Assembly (NCBI GenBank): GCA_027078415.1
Contig: JALWYX010000067.1
Location: 1-37,851, forward strand
Reading direction: 5' to 3'
DNA length: 37,851 nt
Origin: Thermoanaerobaculia bacterium
Lineage (GTDB): Bacteria > Acidobacteriota > Thermoanaerobaculia > JALWYX01
Position numbers and translations under genes: made by a program. A model generated the notes under the pieces. It searched no databases and had not been told where the DNA came from. It was given only the letters and a program-made list of their open reading frames with translations. This document shows positions 1-7,295 of this stretch, piece by piece (within the stretch, counting starts at the first letter, position 1; each line of letters starts with the position of its first letter).

Positions 1-902
1 AGTTCATCCAAAAAGAGTATCCCTTTATGTGCTAAACTTGCTTCTCCAGGTTGAGGAGGATTACCGCCTCCAATAAGTGCTGCTTGAGAAATAGAAGGAT
101 GTGGGGCTCTGAAGGGAGGAGTTGTGAGCAGCTTGCCTTTGGGTAGTAAGTTTGCAATGTAATAGATCTTTGATACATCTATAGCTTCCTTTTCTGTAAG
201 AGGCGGTAAGAGGGTTTTTACAGAGTTGGCGAGCATAGATTTACCTACCCCTGGAGGTCCAACTAAAAGTAAGTTATGACCTCCAGCTGCAGCAACTACA
301 GCGGCTTTTTTAGCTAATTCGTTTCCTTTTATAAGCTCAATATTTACTTTGTTGTCTATGTAAGTTGTGTTTTTTATCCCTTGAGTCCTAATTAAATTCT
401 TTGAATCTTTAAGCCATTCCAACACCTCTAGGATATTTTCTGCTAAGAGTGTTCCTTTTAATGTTTCATCTTTGTTCTCTAGAGGTAGGATAACGTTTTT
501 GCCGCTTTTGTATCCGAAGCTGGAGAATATAAAACCGCCATCTATTCTTTTTAGTTTTCCATCTAGCGATAGTTCACCGCAAAAGAAACTGTTTTCAAGT
601 CTCTCTGTAGCCATAATGTATCCGTTTGCAACCATTAAAGCCAATGCTATAGGAAGATCAAAATGTGTGCCTTTGTTAAAAGTGTTGGCTGGAGAGATAT
701 TTATTAATACTTTTCTAGGTGGTAGATCTATACCTAAGGAAAAAAGTGCCCCTTTTGTTCTATCTACAGCTTCTTTTACTCTAGAATCGCTAGTACCTAC
801 AACCTTTATAGTAGGTAATCCTCTTTTTTTGATCTGTACCTCTATAGTGGTTTGGTAAACATCTAACGATGAGTAAGTTAAGGTTTTTACCCTGCATACC
901 AT
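1..902 (-). CDS. comM: ComM/YifB-family Mg-chelatase-like AAA+ ATPase, 3' end cut by window
   Basis: Translation of the minus strand from the ATG at 902 stays open to the window edge, giving about 300 residues of a family usually near 500. The N-terminal part is the Lon-protease-like ChlI N domain (start MVCRVKTLTYSS, with FDLPIALALM and GELSLDG). The AAA+ core follows, with Walker A GPPGVGKS at about residues 215-222 and a Walker B-like LFLDEL at the very edge. In family members such as Haemophilus ComM, a hexameric helicase promotes branch migration during natural transformation; in other bacteria the role is less clear. The start is supported by AGAGGTG six bases upstream. The C-terminal Mg-chelatase domain lies outside the window. 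It sits alone downstream of the thioesterase gene. Family assignment is firm; the role in DNA uptake is inferred from homology. Confidence 0.9.
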   Translation of the reverse strand, partial: MVCRVKTLTYSSLDVYQTTIEVQIKKRGLPTIKVVGTSDSRVKEAVDRTKGALFSLGIDLPPRKVLINISPANTFNKGTHFDLPIALALMVANGYIMATERLENSFFCGELSLDGKLKRIDGGFIFSSFGYKSGKNVILPLENKDETLKGTLLAENILEVLEWLKDSKNLIRTQGIKNTTYIDNKVNIELIKGNELAKKAAVVAAAGGHNLLLVGPPGVGKSMLANSVKTLLPPLTEKEAIDVSKIYYIANLLPKGKLLTTPPFRAPHPSISQAALIGGGNPPQPGEASLAHKGILFLDE

Positions 903-1213
903 TTTTTACACCTCTAAAGAGTTGTTTCTATAACTAAGTAACGTATATATAGTGTGAAGAAAGCTGTATAAAATCTTCGGATAGCTAACTTGTAATTGAG
1001 GAGTCTGTTGAAATATTTTCTAGAAAATCTGTTTTTGTCGCTTTTTTGGTAGTTGTAAGGCGTTAGGCAGATGGGATAGTTTTATAAATTTTTTATCTGC
1101 TCTGTGAATGGTAGATTTATTTAAGTGGATAAGGTATTTTCGCTGCACTTGCTAATGCAGTTTATCTCTCTTGATAGAGTAATTAGAAATTACAAGAGTT
1201 TTGTGTGTGGTTT
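903..1213. other. 311-base gap between thioesterase and comM, no gene seen
   Basis: Both flanking genes run on the minus strand, so this holds the comM promoter and the end of the upstream unit. I see no convincing ORF or RNA. There is a short inverted repeat, GCAGAT at 1068-1073 and ATCTGC at about 1095-1100, and a 5-bp CTGCA/TGCAG stem near 1143-1158. Neither is followed by a clear T-run on the minus strand, so no terminator is called. Confidence 0.5.
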
Positions 1214-1669
1214 TTATCTTACAAATCCTTTTTCTACCACTACGAATATCCCTTCCATTTTGGCTGTTATCTTTCCGTCTTCTCGTTGTATTTCGCCTTC
1301 TACTTTTATTTTTCTTCCTTTTCTCTCTGTAGCTCTATTTATAATGATTATTTTTTCGTTGGACGGTGTGGGTTTTAATAACTTTACTTTTATCTCTGCC
1401 GTTACAGTATTTGGAGGTTTTGATAAATTATCTTCGTTCATAACAAACCAGGCAGCACACCAGTTACCGTTACAATCTAGAAGGGTACATACTATTCCGC
1501 CATTTAATACTCCTTGCCACGCCTCGTGTTCCTTTCTTGCGTACCATTCAGCTTTGATAGATCTTTTATCTATAGGAAAGCTCTTTATCTGTAATCCTTT
1601 GCTATTTGCAGGACCGCATCCGAAACAGCGATTTTCCGGGTAAAATTTGTCTTGAATGCTAACTTCCAT
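1214..1669 (-). CDS. PaaI-type hotdog thioesterase family protein
   Basis: This 151-residue protein matches the hotdog-fold acyl-CoA thioesterase family in length and layout. An N-terminal NRCFGCGPANSKGLQIK block is typical of the subgroup that starts with F-x-CG-x2-N-x2-GL. The active-site segment GVLNGGIVCTLLDCNGNW forms the central helix and catalytic turn. In many PaaI proteins this segment reads HGG...LDE; here it is NGG...LDC. From memory this resembles a recognised subfamily with LNGG and LLDC, so I do not treat it as a dead enzyme. Substrate is unknown. It overlaps the end of the ureohydrolase gene by 11 bases and is probably cotranscribed with it. A long open frame on the opposite strand over the same region is a shadow. 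Confidence 0.8.
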   Translation of the reverse strand: MEVSIQDKFYPENRCFGCGPANSKGLQIKSFPIDKRSIKAEWYARKEHEAWQGVLNGGIVCTLLDCNGNWCAAWFVMNEDNLSKPPNTVTAEIKVKLLKPTPSNEKIIIINRATERKGRKIKVEGEIQREDGKITAKMEGIFVVVEKGFVR

Positions 1670-2531
1670 CTCTATTCTCCTTCTTTAACCATATGTTAAC
1701 GCTTTTATATATAAGCTTTGTAGCTGTGTAAGTACCCCATTTGAGTGTTTCCCGTGGAGAAAGCTCCACAAAATCTAAAGCTATAACTTCTTTTCTCCTT
1801 ATTATTTTTTCTATTATAGATATTGCTTGTTTCCATCCAATCCCTCCTGGTTCAGGAGTTCCTACGCAAGGAATTACAGAAGGATCAAGGAAATCAAAAT
1901 CTATACTAAGGTAGATTTTGTTAGGCATGTGATAAAGGATACTCTCTACCTCTTTTTCCCAAAAATCTAGTTTTAGTTTATCAGCTGTTGTAAATGGTAT
2001 GGAGTGTTCTTTGAGAAAGTTAAGTTCTTCGAGAGAAAATGCTCTTATGCCTATAGGAGCTATAGGTATTGATTGTTCGAATATTCTTCTTGCTGTACAA
2101 GCGTGCGAAAAATGATCCTTTTGGTATATTTTTCTGGTATCACAGTGAGCATCTAGATATATAAAGCCGAACCTTTCCCCTTTATCCTTTAAAGCTTGTG
2201 CTACACCTATAGATAGTGAATGTTCACCTCCTATTACAACGGGTAAAGTTTCGCTTCTACTTATAATATTAAATACAGTTGTAGCTATAGATTTAAGACC
2301 TTCAGAAGCGTCGGTGCTGGGAAAAAGGAACTCTGAAGTTGCAACTGGAACCGATGATAGGTCTATATTGGTTTGGTAATCCCAATCTTCCAATTGATTA
2401 GATAGTTGTATTATTTCGTAAGGGGCATTAACTGTGCCTTTTATAAAACTTGTAGACCTTTCCCAACATATAGGAATAAAGGTTATTTTAGGATTGGTAG
2501 AGTTTGGTAAACCTAAAAAGGTGGTAAGCAT
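1659..2531 (-). CDS. speB: agmatinase/arginase-family ureohydrolase
   Basis: This is a binuclear-manganese ureohydrolase of 290 residues, a usual family length. The metal-binding motifs are complete: GGEH (about 101-104), DAHCD (127-131) and SIDFDFLDPS (D211, D213), followed by GTPEPGG, which is closer to agmatinases than to arginases. The expected reaction is hydrolysis of agmatine to putrescine and urea, or of a related guanidino compound; substrate cannot be fixed from motifs. I start at the ATG at 2531 because the residues before it need a TTG at 2537. Neither start has a Shine-Dalgarno, but a TATAAT lies 13 bases before the ATG and 7 before the TTG. The stop overlaps the thioesterase start, and it diverges from the glycosyltransferase at 2728. 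Confidence 0.85.
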   Translation of the reverse strand: MLTTFLGLPNSTNPKITFIPICWERSTSFIKGTVNAPYEIIQLSNQLEDWDYQTNIDLSSVPVATSEFLFPSTDASEGLKSIATTVFNIISRSETLPVVIGGEHSLSIGVAQALKDKGERFGFIYLDAHCDTRKIYQKDHFSHACTARRIFEQSIPIAPIGIRAFSLEELNFLKEHSIPFTTADKLKLDFWEKEVESILYHMPNKIYLSIDFDFLDPSVIPCVGTPEPGGIGWKQAISIIEKIIRRKEVIALDFVELSPRETLKWGTYTATKLIYKSVNIWLKKENRDGS

Positions 2532-2544
2532 GATCAAGAGTTAA

Positions 2545-2570
2545 ATTATACCTTAGTTTATGGAAACTAA
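2545..2570 (-). promoter_or_regulatory. Possible ureohydrolase promoter: TATAAT next to a 7-bp inverted repeat
   Basis: On the minus strand a perfect TATAAT occupies 2550-2545. Directly upstream, 2553-2570 is a perfect inverted repeat, TTAGTTT-ATGG-AAACTAA, which fills the spacer where a repressor or activator could bind. No good -35 is seen at 16-18 bases. If the TATAAT is used, transcription would begin at or just before the start codon. The inverted repeat is seen directly; operator function is inference. Confidence 0.4.
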
Positions 2571-2687
2571 CGTTTTCAGTTTCTTAAATAACCATTTAGT
2601 TGAAAAGTTTTTATGGCGTTTTACATAAAACCGTTAATTTTAATTGTTGTTAATCTTTGCTACACGTTCACAATTGTAGTGCTTTGC

Positions 2688-2716
2688 TTGAAAAAGTATC
2701 TGTTACCTACTACTAT
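2688..2716 (+). promoter_or_regulatory. Sigma70-type promoter for the ArnT-like gene
   Basis: TTGAAA (2688-2693) and TACTAT (2711-2716) are separated by exactly 17 bases, the best consensus match I found upstream of a gene here. The ATG follows 11 bases after the -10 element and a TTG in the same frame 5 bases after, with no Shine-Dalgarno, so the mRNA would have almost no leader. Confidence 0.55.
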
Positions 2717-2727
2717 GTAAGTTGTCT

Positions 2728-4248
2728 ATGAGAATAGATAAAAGGGCTGTTCTGCTTCTACCTTTCGTTTGGGCCTTCTTTTCTATAGCGTTTAGAGATG
2801 TTACAGCGGTAGATGAAAGCCGCTATCTAACTGTCGCGTGGGAGATGTGGATTAATGGAAATTTTGTTGTGCCTACGCTTAATGGCGAATTTTACTCCCA
2901 TAAACCTCCGCTCCTTTTTTGGTTTACTAATATCCTCTGGTTATTAGGAGGCGTAGATGAGTTTTGGGGTTACTTAGTGCAAGCTTTCTTCTCTTCTTTA
3001 ACCATTTGGATAGTTTATAGATTGGATAAGCTTCTATTTCCAAAAGAGGATAGATATTCGCCTCTTATTCTGGCAAGTTTCTTTTCATGGTTTATATACT
3101 CTATTTTTTATTCTTTTGATGTGCTGCTTACCTGTATAGTTACTTTAAATATCTATCTGCTCGTAAAAATCGTTTTGGAGGGTAGTAGTAAGAAAAGTAT
3201 TACAGGATATCTGTTAACCTATACTGCAGGTATCTTAGCAAAGGGACCTGTCTTTTTGATTTTCGCTTTGCCTCCCGTTTTGTTTATTAAGTTCTGGAGA
3301 CCTAGAGAAGAGAAAAATAGAATTAAAGTTCGTACTCTTCTGTTAGCCTCATTAGGAGGTATACTTTTGGTGTTTGTATGGGTATACTTAGTTTTCGTTT
3401 ATACCGATCCATCGTATCTAAGAGAGATTCTTATATCCCAACATCTAAGTAGGGTACATGGGGATAAGCCTCCTCATGATACTCCGTGGTGGGGGTACAT
3501 TGTTATTATGCCCTTTCTGCTCTTGCCGTATAGTGTCAAGAGGGAGTTTTGGAAAGAGGTTAGTAATCTTTTTAGTTCTTCAAACGATTGGCGGAAAATG
3601 TTACTTTCTGTGTGGATATTTATACCTTTCCTTATTTTTACTTTTATTCCCTCAAAAAGACCTCACTACCTTTTGCCCATTTTACCGGCTTTTGCACTTC
3701 TTATAGGTAAAATAGACCTGCAAGTGAGAAAAACTTTTTGGTTTAAAATTTTTCCTGTTGTACTCTTACCTTCTATATTAAAATTCCACTTCACAGATTA
3801 CGACTTTTCTAATCTTTCCTTGCTTTCAGGTGTAATGGTATTTACTATAATGTTAATATCTTACACTTACCTGGAAAAAAGCTTTTCGCGGCTGAAATTA
3901 CCTCTGTTGGCTAATATTTTTTATATCGCTCTTTTGGCGTTTATTTTACCTTCCTTTGCTGCCAACTTTTCTCCACGTAAAGCTGCAGAGCTAATCGGTG
4001 TTTATGAATCGCAGGGATATGAGATAGCTTTTGTCGGAAGGCATCATGGTGAATTTGGTTTTCTGGGACGGTTGAAAAAACCTTTAGTTATACTGACAGA
4101 AAATAGTTCCTTGGGATGGCTTGATGAAGGTACCAAGAGAATGTTGGTGGTAACCGAAGCTGGTAAGTACACAGAAATTTTTGGTAGACCTCCAGATATA
4201 AAGATTCCTTACAGAAGTCGTCATATAGGAATCTGGCTTTCTAGATAA
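2728..4248 (+). CDS. ArnT/PMT-like GT-C membrane glycosyltransferase
   Basis: This 506-residue polytopic protein has the hallmarks of family 39/83 GT-C transferases: a first membrane helix, then DESRYL (D29, E30 as likely catalytic acids in the first periplasmic loop), the segment WEMWINGNFVVPTLNG and a KPPLLFW motif. About ten more hydrophobic helices and a short soluble tail follow. Such enzymes transfer a sugar from a polyprenyl-phosphate donor to lipid A, protein or another lipid; ArnT adds aminoarabinose, but nothing here shows which substrate is used. The ATG at 2728 is chosen over the TTG at 2722 because position 2728 gives the family-like N terminus. It is a single gene between divergent and convergent neighbours, with its own promoter. 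Confidence 0.8.
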   Translation: MRIDKRAVLLLPFVWAFFSIAFRDVTAVDESRYLTVAWEMWINGNFVVPTLNGEFYSHKPPLLFWFTNILWLLGGVDEFWGYLVQAFFSSLTIWIVYRLDKLLFPKEDRYSPLILASFFSWFIYSIFYSFDVLLTCIVTLNIYLLVKIVLEGSSKKSITGYLLTYTAGILAKGPVFLIFALPPVLFIKFWRPREEKNRIKVRTLLLASLGGILLVFVWVYLVFVYTDPSYLREILISQHLSRVHGDKPPHDTPWWGYIVIMPFLLLPYSVKREFWKEVSNLFSSSNDWRKMLLSVWIFIPFLIFTFIPSKRPHYLLPILPAFALLIGKIDLQVRKTFWFKIFPVVLLPSILKFHFTDYDFSNLSLLSGVMVFTIMLISYTYLEKSFSRLKLPLLANIFYIALLAFILPSFAANFSPRKAAELIGVYESQGYEIAFVGRHHGEFGFLGRLKKPLVILTENSSLGWLDEGTKRMLVVTEAGKYTEIFGRPPDIKIPYRSRHIGIWLSR

Positions 4249-4261
4249 AGTTTGCGTGCCT

Positions 4262-4807
4262 TTATACTGTTTGGTCGTTTTCATAGATATTCCAACTTAT
4301 TAATGCCGATGCGGTTAAAGCATGAATATAGTGTATAGAAGTTGTTTTTGTTCCGACCAACAACACTCCCGTTGCTATCTGAAGAATAAGAAGTGCTTTT
4401 GTTGTAATAGATATTCTCTGTCTAATAGCTGCTAGGAGTATAACAAATCCTAGCAAGGGATGAACTATGTTGTCGTAGTTTTTACTTCCCATAACAGATC
4501 CTATAATAGCGGTTATACCTATTGCTAAGGGTAAAATTAGGTTGTAGAGATTTAGCTTTGCCGATAAAAGAGATAGTATAATAACGGCTATTTTGTTTAT
4601 ATATTCCTCTAGCTGTATACGAAAGTTGATTAAAGAGAAGATGAAATATGCTAGGAATAGGATTCGTGTACTTGTTGTTTTTACAAAGGATATTCCGAGT
4701 AGGGTTAAAGAGTAGATAAAAAATTTTTTTAAAGACTCTGGTAAAGAGATAAATGATACACACAATAAGAGGAAAAGGAGTGAATTTTTAACTTTTTTCT
4801 CTTTCAT
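4262..4807 (-). CDS. Small polytopic membrane protein, possibly half-size CtaA/COX15-like
   Basis: This 181-residue protein is almost all hydrophobic helices, about six. The C-terminal half resembles a heme A synthase half: GSVMGSKNYDNIVHPLLGF, then a helix with LQIATGVLLVG, then SIHYIHALTASALISW, so histidines sit where CtaA/COX15 proteins place heme ligands. CtaA is usually about 300 residues with two four-helix halves; half-size forms are known in some archaea. Similarity was judged by eye and could also reflect another b-type membrane cytochrome. The start is fixed by translational coupling: its ATG overlaps the TGA of the upstream lipoprotein gene as ATGA (4804-4807). An ATG at 4849 in frame would overlap that gene more and has no ribosome site. 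No oxidase genes are near. Confidence 0.5.
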   Translation of the reverse strand: MKEKKVKNSLLFLLLCVSFISLPESLKKFFIYSLTLLGISFVKTTSTRILFLAYFIFSLINFRIQLEEYINKIAVIILSLLSAKLNLYNLILPLAIGITAIIGSVMGSKNYDNIVHPLLGFVILLAAIRQRISITTKALLILQIATGVLLVGTKTTSIHYIHALTASALISWNIYENDQTV

Positions 4808-6261
4808 TGAGCTGAGATAAATAGTGGGAGGATAAAATTTGGTTTCCATTGAATATCTCTACGTTTTATATATATGGAATCGGGATTTATAATAGGTATG
4901 AATATAAATTTATCTTTCAATACTTTTAGAGCTAAAGACAATTTCTGTTTTCTTAGTGCCATATCTAAAGTTCTACTTGCATCTTCTATTATTTTATCCA
5001 GTTCTTCATCTTCGAGATTTACAAAGTTGGCTGCACCCTTTGAGTGTACGAAAGTTTCAAGAAATCCTATTGAGTCACCTACTAAAGTTATAACTCCTCC
5101 GTAATAAAACTCTATCTCTTTTTTTTGGAGTTTTGGATAGAGCTCTGAAAAATTTAGTCTTTTGATATTCACTGTAATACCTATCTCTTTTAGGTCTGAA
5201 GCTATATATTCAGGGGTTTTGTCTGTAGTGCTTGTGTACAACGTTATAGGTTCTGATGGGTAATTTGCTTTTGATAATAACTCTTTTGCTTTTTGTAAAT
5301 TTCTTTTTGGGAGATTTATCTCGTCGGTATAACCAAAGATATATTTAGGTATCATAGCGTAAGCTGCTCTAGCGTACCCTTTAAATAACTCTTTCACCAT
5401 CCTTTCTCTATCAATTGCTAACGCTATTGCTTTTCTTACCTGAGGATCTTTGAAATAGATAGAGCTAGGTTTAAGGTGGAGGTAACGAATTATTAATCCT
5501 TGAAGAGGTACTATTTCTACATTTCTGTGCTGTTTAACACTTAATGAGGCCTCATAAGGTGTTATATCTTCTGCAATGTCAGCTTTGCCTGTAGTTACCA
5601 TGGAGATTCGTTTTTTCTCGTTGCTTTCTATAATAAATTCTAAAACGTCTGGGTACTGTTCATTAGCTAGAAAGTGGTAACTGTTTTTCACAAGTATGAT
5701 GTTGTTTTCTTTACCAAACCATTTTTGCACTCTGTAAAGTCCGCTACTTATCTTACCATCGTATGGAGATTCAAGGTATTCGTGGGGAATAATGTATATA
5801 TAAGCCAATTTGTAAAGTAGTAGTGGGTCTGGCGTATAAGTTTTAATTTCCACTATCCAGTTAGATATAGCTTTTATCTCTTTGACTGTTAAAAGGTAAC
5901 TTTTTATAGCGCTTTTTTCTTGTAGTGATCTTCTAATAGTTGCGACAACGTCCTGTGCTCTTATGGGAGAATTATTGCTAAAATGCAGATGCCTCTTTAT
6001 ATATATTTTCCAGGTTAAATCATCGGTATTTTCCCATTTTTCTGCTATTCGTGGGTGTATACCGAAGTCATTATCAAGTACAAATAGAGGATCGTTTATG
6101 TTGGCAAGTAACGCCAAAGTTATTATCTCGTTTCTGGAGTGAGGATCTAAAGACAACGGAGCTCTTTTGATAGCTATTTTAAGTTCACTTCTGGTATAAT
6201 TTTGGCGTTCTTTAGAGCAGGAAGTGAGAAGTATAAGTATGACTAGCAGTTTTATATTCAT
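4804..6261 (-). CDS. Family 5 (Dpp/Opp-type) solute-binding lipoprotein
   Basis: This 485-residue protein begins with a lipoprotein signal, ILLTSC with C15 as the acylated cysteine. The rest follows the SBP_bac_5 fold: ALSLDPHSRNE-like opening (KRAPLSLDPHSR), FSNNSPIRAQDVVATI (the F-x-DG-x2-AxDV region), FKDPQVRKAIALAIDR (the RxAxxxAIDR signature) and AYAMIPK. These proteins bind peptides, nickel or other solutes in the periplasm for an ABC importer. No permease or ATPase genes lie beside it, so it is an orphan that either works with a remote transporter or has another role. The ATG at 6261 has no Shine-Dalgarno; TATAAT lies 17 bases upstream. The downstream membrane protein gene overlaps its stop codon. 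Confidence 0.85.
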   Translation of the reverse strand: MNIKLLVILILLTSCSKERQNYTRSELKIAIKRAPLSLDPHSRNEIITLALLANINDPLFVLDNDFGIHPRIAEKWENTDDLTWKIYIKRHLHFSNNSPIRAQDVVATIRRSLQEKSAIKSYLLTVKEIKAISNWIVEIKTYTPDPLLLYKLAYIYIIPHEYLESPYDGKISSGLYRVQKWFGKENNIILVKNSYHFLANEQYPDVLEFIIESNEKKRISMVTTGKADIAEDITPYEASLSVKQHRNVEIVPLQGLIIRYLHLKPSSIYFKDPQVRKAIALAIDRERMVKELFKGYARAAYAMIPKYIFGYTDEINLPKRNLQKAKELLSKANYPSEPITLYTSTTDKTPEYIASDLKEIGITVNIKRLNFSELYPKLQKKEIEFYYGGVITLVGDSIGFLETFVHSKGAANFVNLEDEELDKIIEDASRTLDMALRKQKLSLALKVLKDKFIFIPIINPDSIYIKRRDIQWKPNFILPLFISAQ

Positions 6262-6306
6262 ATCGGTTTTAATTATTAATTATAGTGGTAATTTTAAGAG
6301 GGAGCG
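6262..6306. promoter_or_regulatory. Short divergent promoter region between the binding protein and carbamate kinase
   Basis: Only 45 bases separate the two starts. For the minus strand, TATAAT (6284-6279) precedes the binding-protein ATG by 17 bases. For the plus strand, TATAGT (6281-6286) with a weak TTCATA 18 bases before it could serve carbamate kinase. The two -10 candidates overlap, so the promoters may exclude each other. The -35 matches are poor. Confidence 0.3.
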
Positions 6307-7215
6307 ATGGAAAGGGCAGTTTTTGCTATAGGTGGTAACGCGATAGTTGATCCTAGAGATATGTCCGGTACAGATGTTATAAAAAAAGTGGTAAATGTCA
6401 TTCATATATTGGTGGATCGTGGCTATGAGATAGCTATAACTCACGGTAATGGTCCTCAGGTTGGGTTTGCTCTTCTGCGCAACGAATTGGCTCAACAGGA
6501 ACTCCCTTTGCAATCTTTGGACCTTATAGTGGCGACTACTCAGGGTGAAATAGGATACTTTATAGAAAAGGAATTAAGGGGAACCGTTTCAGCGGATGTT
6601 GTAACTGTTATTACGATGGTTGAAGTGGATGTGGATGATAAGTCTTTCGTGAATCCTACTAAATTTGTTGGTAGAACGTATCCTTTTGAGGAGAAAACGA
6701 GATTAGAGAAGGAAAAGGGATGGATTTTGAAAGAATACAGGAGAGGTGAATATAGAAGAGTTGTCCCGTCACCAAAACCCAAAACGATAGTGCAGTCTGA
6801 AGTTATAAAAGAGATATTGTCCAACAAGTTTCTGGTAATATGCTGCGGAGGTGGGGGTATTCCGGTAGCTAGGAAAGGGGAAAAATTGATCGGTGTTGAA
6901 GGAGTAGTGGACAAAGATCTCTCTTCCTCTTTGCTTGCAAAGGAGATAGAGGCTGAACTTTTAGTTATAGTTACCAATGTTCCGGCAGTTTTTTTAGGTT
7001 ACGGGACTCCTAACGAGGTAGCTATAGATAAAATATCTGCTAGTGAGCTTAAAGTATACTTGGATAAAGGTTATTTCCCCCCTGGTAGTATGGGACCTAA
7101 AATAGAAGCTGCAATTTTTTTTGTAGAGAACGGAGGGAAGAGAGCTATAATAACTGATCATAATAATTTGCAAGCAGCTTTAGAAGGTAGATCTGGTACG
7201 ATAATAGTTAAGTAA
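6307..7215 (+). CDS. arcC: Carbamate kinase
   Basis: This 302-residue protein is a full-length carbamate kinase (family about 310). Visible signatures are FAIGGNAI at the N terminus, ITHGNGPQVG, VPSPKPK, CCGGGGIPV, a late GSMGPKIEAAI and the C-terminal ITDHNNLQAALEGRSGT. It catalyses carbamoyl phosphate + ADP to ATP + CO2 + NH3, normally the ATP-yielding last step of the arginine deiminase, agmatine deiminase or purine/allantoin fermentation routes. The ATG is supported by GAGGGAG just upstream. No arginine deiminase or carbamoyltransferase gene is in the window; a ureohydrolase of guanidino compounds lies 4 kb away but does not make carbamoyl phosphate. The pathway is therefore open. Confidence 0.95.
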   Translation: MERAVFAIGGNAIVDPRDMSGTDVIKKVVNVIHILVDRGYEIAITHGNGPQVGFALLRNELAQQELPLQSLDLIVATTQGEIGYFIEKELRGTVSADVVTVITMVEVDVDDKSFVNPTKFVGRTYPFEEKTRLEKEKGWILKEYRRGEYRRVVPSPKPKTIVQSEVIKEILSNKFLVICCGGGGIPVARKGEKLIGVEGVVDKDLSSSLLAKEIEAELLVIVTNVPAVFLGYGTPNEVAIDKISASELKVYLDKGYFPPGSMGPKIEAAIFFVENGGKRAIITDHNNLQAALEGRSGTIIVK

Positions 7216-7282
7216 TAAGGTATAACTACCTTTTTGGTTTATATAGGGCTACACTCTGTATATTTAGTAATTAACTTTTATT

Positions 7283-7288
7283 TATACT
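7283..7288 (+). promoter_or_regulatory. -10-like TATACT before the helicase gene
   Basis: TATACT ends 7 bases before the ATG at 7296. No Shine-Dalgarno is present and no -35 match is seen. If used, transcription would begin at the start codon itself. Confidence 0.35.
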
Positions 7289-7295
7289 TTCATTG

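Noticed and set aside
472-858. 128-codon plus-strand frame opposite comM
   Set aside because: Covers the conserved comM N domain on the other strand; a shadow.
1125-1643. 172-codon plus-strand frame opposite the thioesterase
   Set aside because: Mirrors the thioesterase gene, has no ribosome site or family similarity, and has shadow-like composition.
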